A DNA stretch of 64,000 bases, taken from JBDHWG01 sp039810085 (GTDB lineage Bacteria; Chloroflexota; Anaerolineae; Epilineales; JAHCIE01). Where the stretch lies: the NCBI GenBank assembly GCA_039810085.1, contig JBDHWG010000001.1, positions 1-64,000 of the forward strand, in the 5' to 3' direction. Position numbers and translations under genes: made by a program. How positions within the stretch are numbered: position 1 is the stretch's first letter; every line of letters starts with the position of its first letter. The notes beneath the pieces are model-generated. The model was not told the origin of the DNA. It did not search any database and saw only the letters and a list, made by a program, of their open reading frames with translations. Below, piece after piece: positions 63,779-64,000 of this stretch.

Positions 63779-63838
63779 AAACGTTACAACGCACAGTTGG
63801 AGGCAAACGTTATGACCTTAGCCTTAAAGGTTACGTTA
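63779..63838 (-). promoter_or_regulatory. three direct repeats with a 26-bp period upstream of the giant gene
   Basis: AAACGTTA occurs at 63779-63786 and 63805-63812, and TTACGTTA at 63831-63838, each exactly 26 bases apart. On the gene's strand this reads TAACGTTT, TAACGTTT, TAACGTAA. An AT-rich tract (63839-63860, TTTTATATATTTTTCAC) lies next to the third copy and may be the core promoter. A response-regulator-like activator is a plausible binder; none is identified. Confidence 0.65.
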
Positions 63839-63885
63839 GCTTTTATATATTTTTCACAAATCCGGGAACCCGCCGTCGGATGGGG

Positions 63886-64000
63886 CTACACGCCTAGCCG
63901 CGCCCCCACCATCAGCAGCCCCGCGATGGTCTTGACGTCATTCCACTCGCCCTCGCGCGCCCGACGCACCGCCTCAGCCAGCGGCATCTCGACGACTTCG
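63886..64000 (-). CDS. NUDIX hydrolase, ADP-ribose pyrophosphatase-like (C-terminal part only)
   Basis: Only the last 37 codons are inside the window. They read VEMPLAEAVRRAREGEWNDV followed by KTIAGLLMVGARLGV and a TAG. This fits the C-terminal helix of ADP-ribose pyrophosphatase-type NUDIX proteins, where (D/N)xKTIAGLL is a common ending. The catalytic NUDIX box lies outside the window, so the call rests on this tail alone. Confidence 0.6.
   Translation of the reverse strand, partial: EVVEMPLAEAVRRAREGEWNDVKTIAGLLMVGARLGV

Overview
The window is GC-rich, densely coded and almost free of mobile genes. It looks like chromosomal DNA of a member of the Chloroflexota. The clues are large secreted proteins with TPTPT-type linkers and a C-terminal [FY]LP[LY] motif, Gram-positive-type SOS boxes (GAAC-N4-GTTC), HrcA/CIRCE control of groESL, an F420/deazaflavin-type nitroreductase homologue and several families of short palindromic repeats. 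The phylum call is an inference from gene style; there is no rRNA in the window.

Layout. 204-8699 (minus): a Na+/H+ antiporter, a PLP dehydratase and a secreted GH44 glucanase with dockerin, read as one overlapping unit; then an M20 dipeptidase, a clan GH-A glycosidase-like protein and a ferritin-like DUF892 protein. 8906-11783 (minus): lexA followed by a soluble FtsK-type DNA pump, a one-helix membrane protein and a small unknown protein, possibly one SOS-controlled operon. 12081-14059 (plus): groES-groEL behind a perfect CIRCE element. 14241-20611: murJ, a Ddn-like protein, a thyX / PhnD-like / dcd cluster for dTMP synthesis, and a phosphohexomutase. 20845-28956 (minus): an envelope-glycan cluster with four glycosyltransferase genes (two are fusions), an amidohydrolase and a eukaryotic-like UDP-galactopyranose mutase homologue. 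29340-33506 (minus): an FtsX-type permease, a glycogen-binding-like protein and enolase. 33709-39480: an Ldh2-type dehydrogenase, an L-2-hydroxyglutarate oxidase-like enzyme, a GNAT, and a KDPG aldolase / sugar kinase / sugar isomerase operon. 39482-43670: a saccharopine-dehydrogenase-like protein, a GH42 beta-galactosidase and a membrane protein. 43677-50599 (minus): a LacI-controlled sugar or polyol ABC importer with a HAD phosphatase and a glycerol-kinase-like FGGY kinase. 50768-54238 (minus): a secreted zinc metalloprotease, an acyl-CoA dehydrogenase and a small membrane protein. 54484-63738 (minus): a giant secreted protein of about 3,084 residues. The right edge holds the end of a NUDIX gene.

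How it fits together. The organism appears to be a heterotroph that degrades plant-type polysaccharide outside the cell (GH44, GH42) and takes up the products through ABC importers. It catabolises them through sugar-acid steps (KDPG aldolase, sugar kinase) into glycolysis (enolase). It also invests in surface structures (the glycosyltransferase cluster and the giant protein).

Most noteworthy items: (1) a GH44 enzyme carrying a dockerin-like tail in the same window as a giant secreted protein that carries both a dockerin-like and a cohesin-like domain, suggesting a cellulosome-like assembly; (2) three (A/T)(A/T)ACGTTA direct repeats spaced exactly 26 bp apart upstream of that giant gene; (3) a lexA promoter with one SOS box in the spacer and a second just downstream, leading into an FtsK-like pump without membrane anchor; (4) a CIRCE element overlapped by a second, mutually exclusive perfect hairpin; (5) an orphan promoter followed by two hairpins at 29230-29326, a candidate small RNA.
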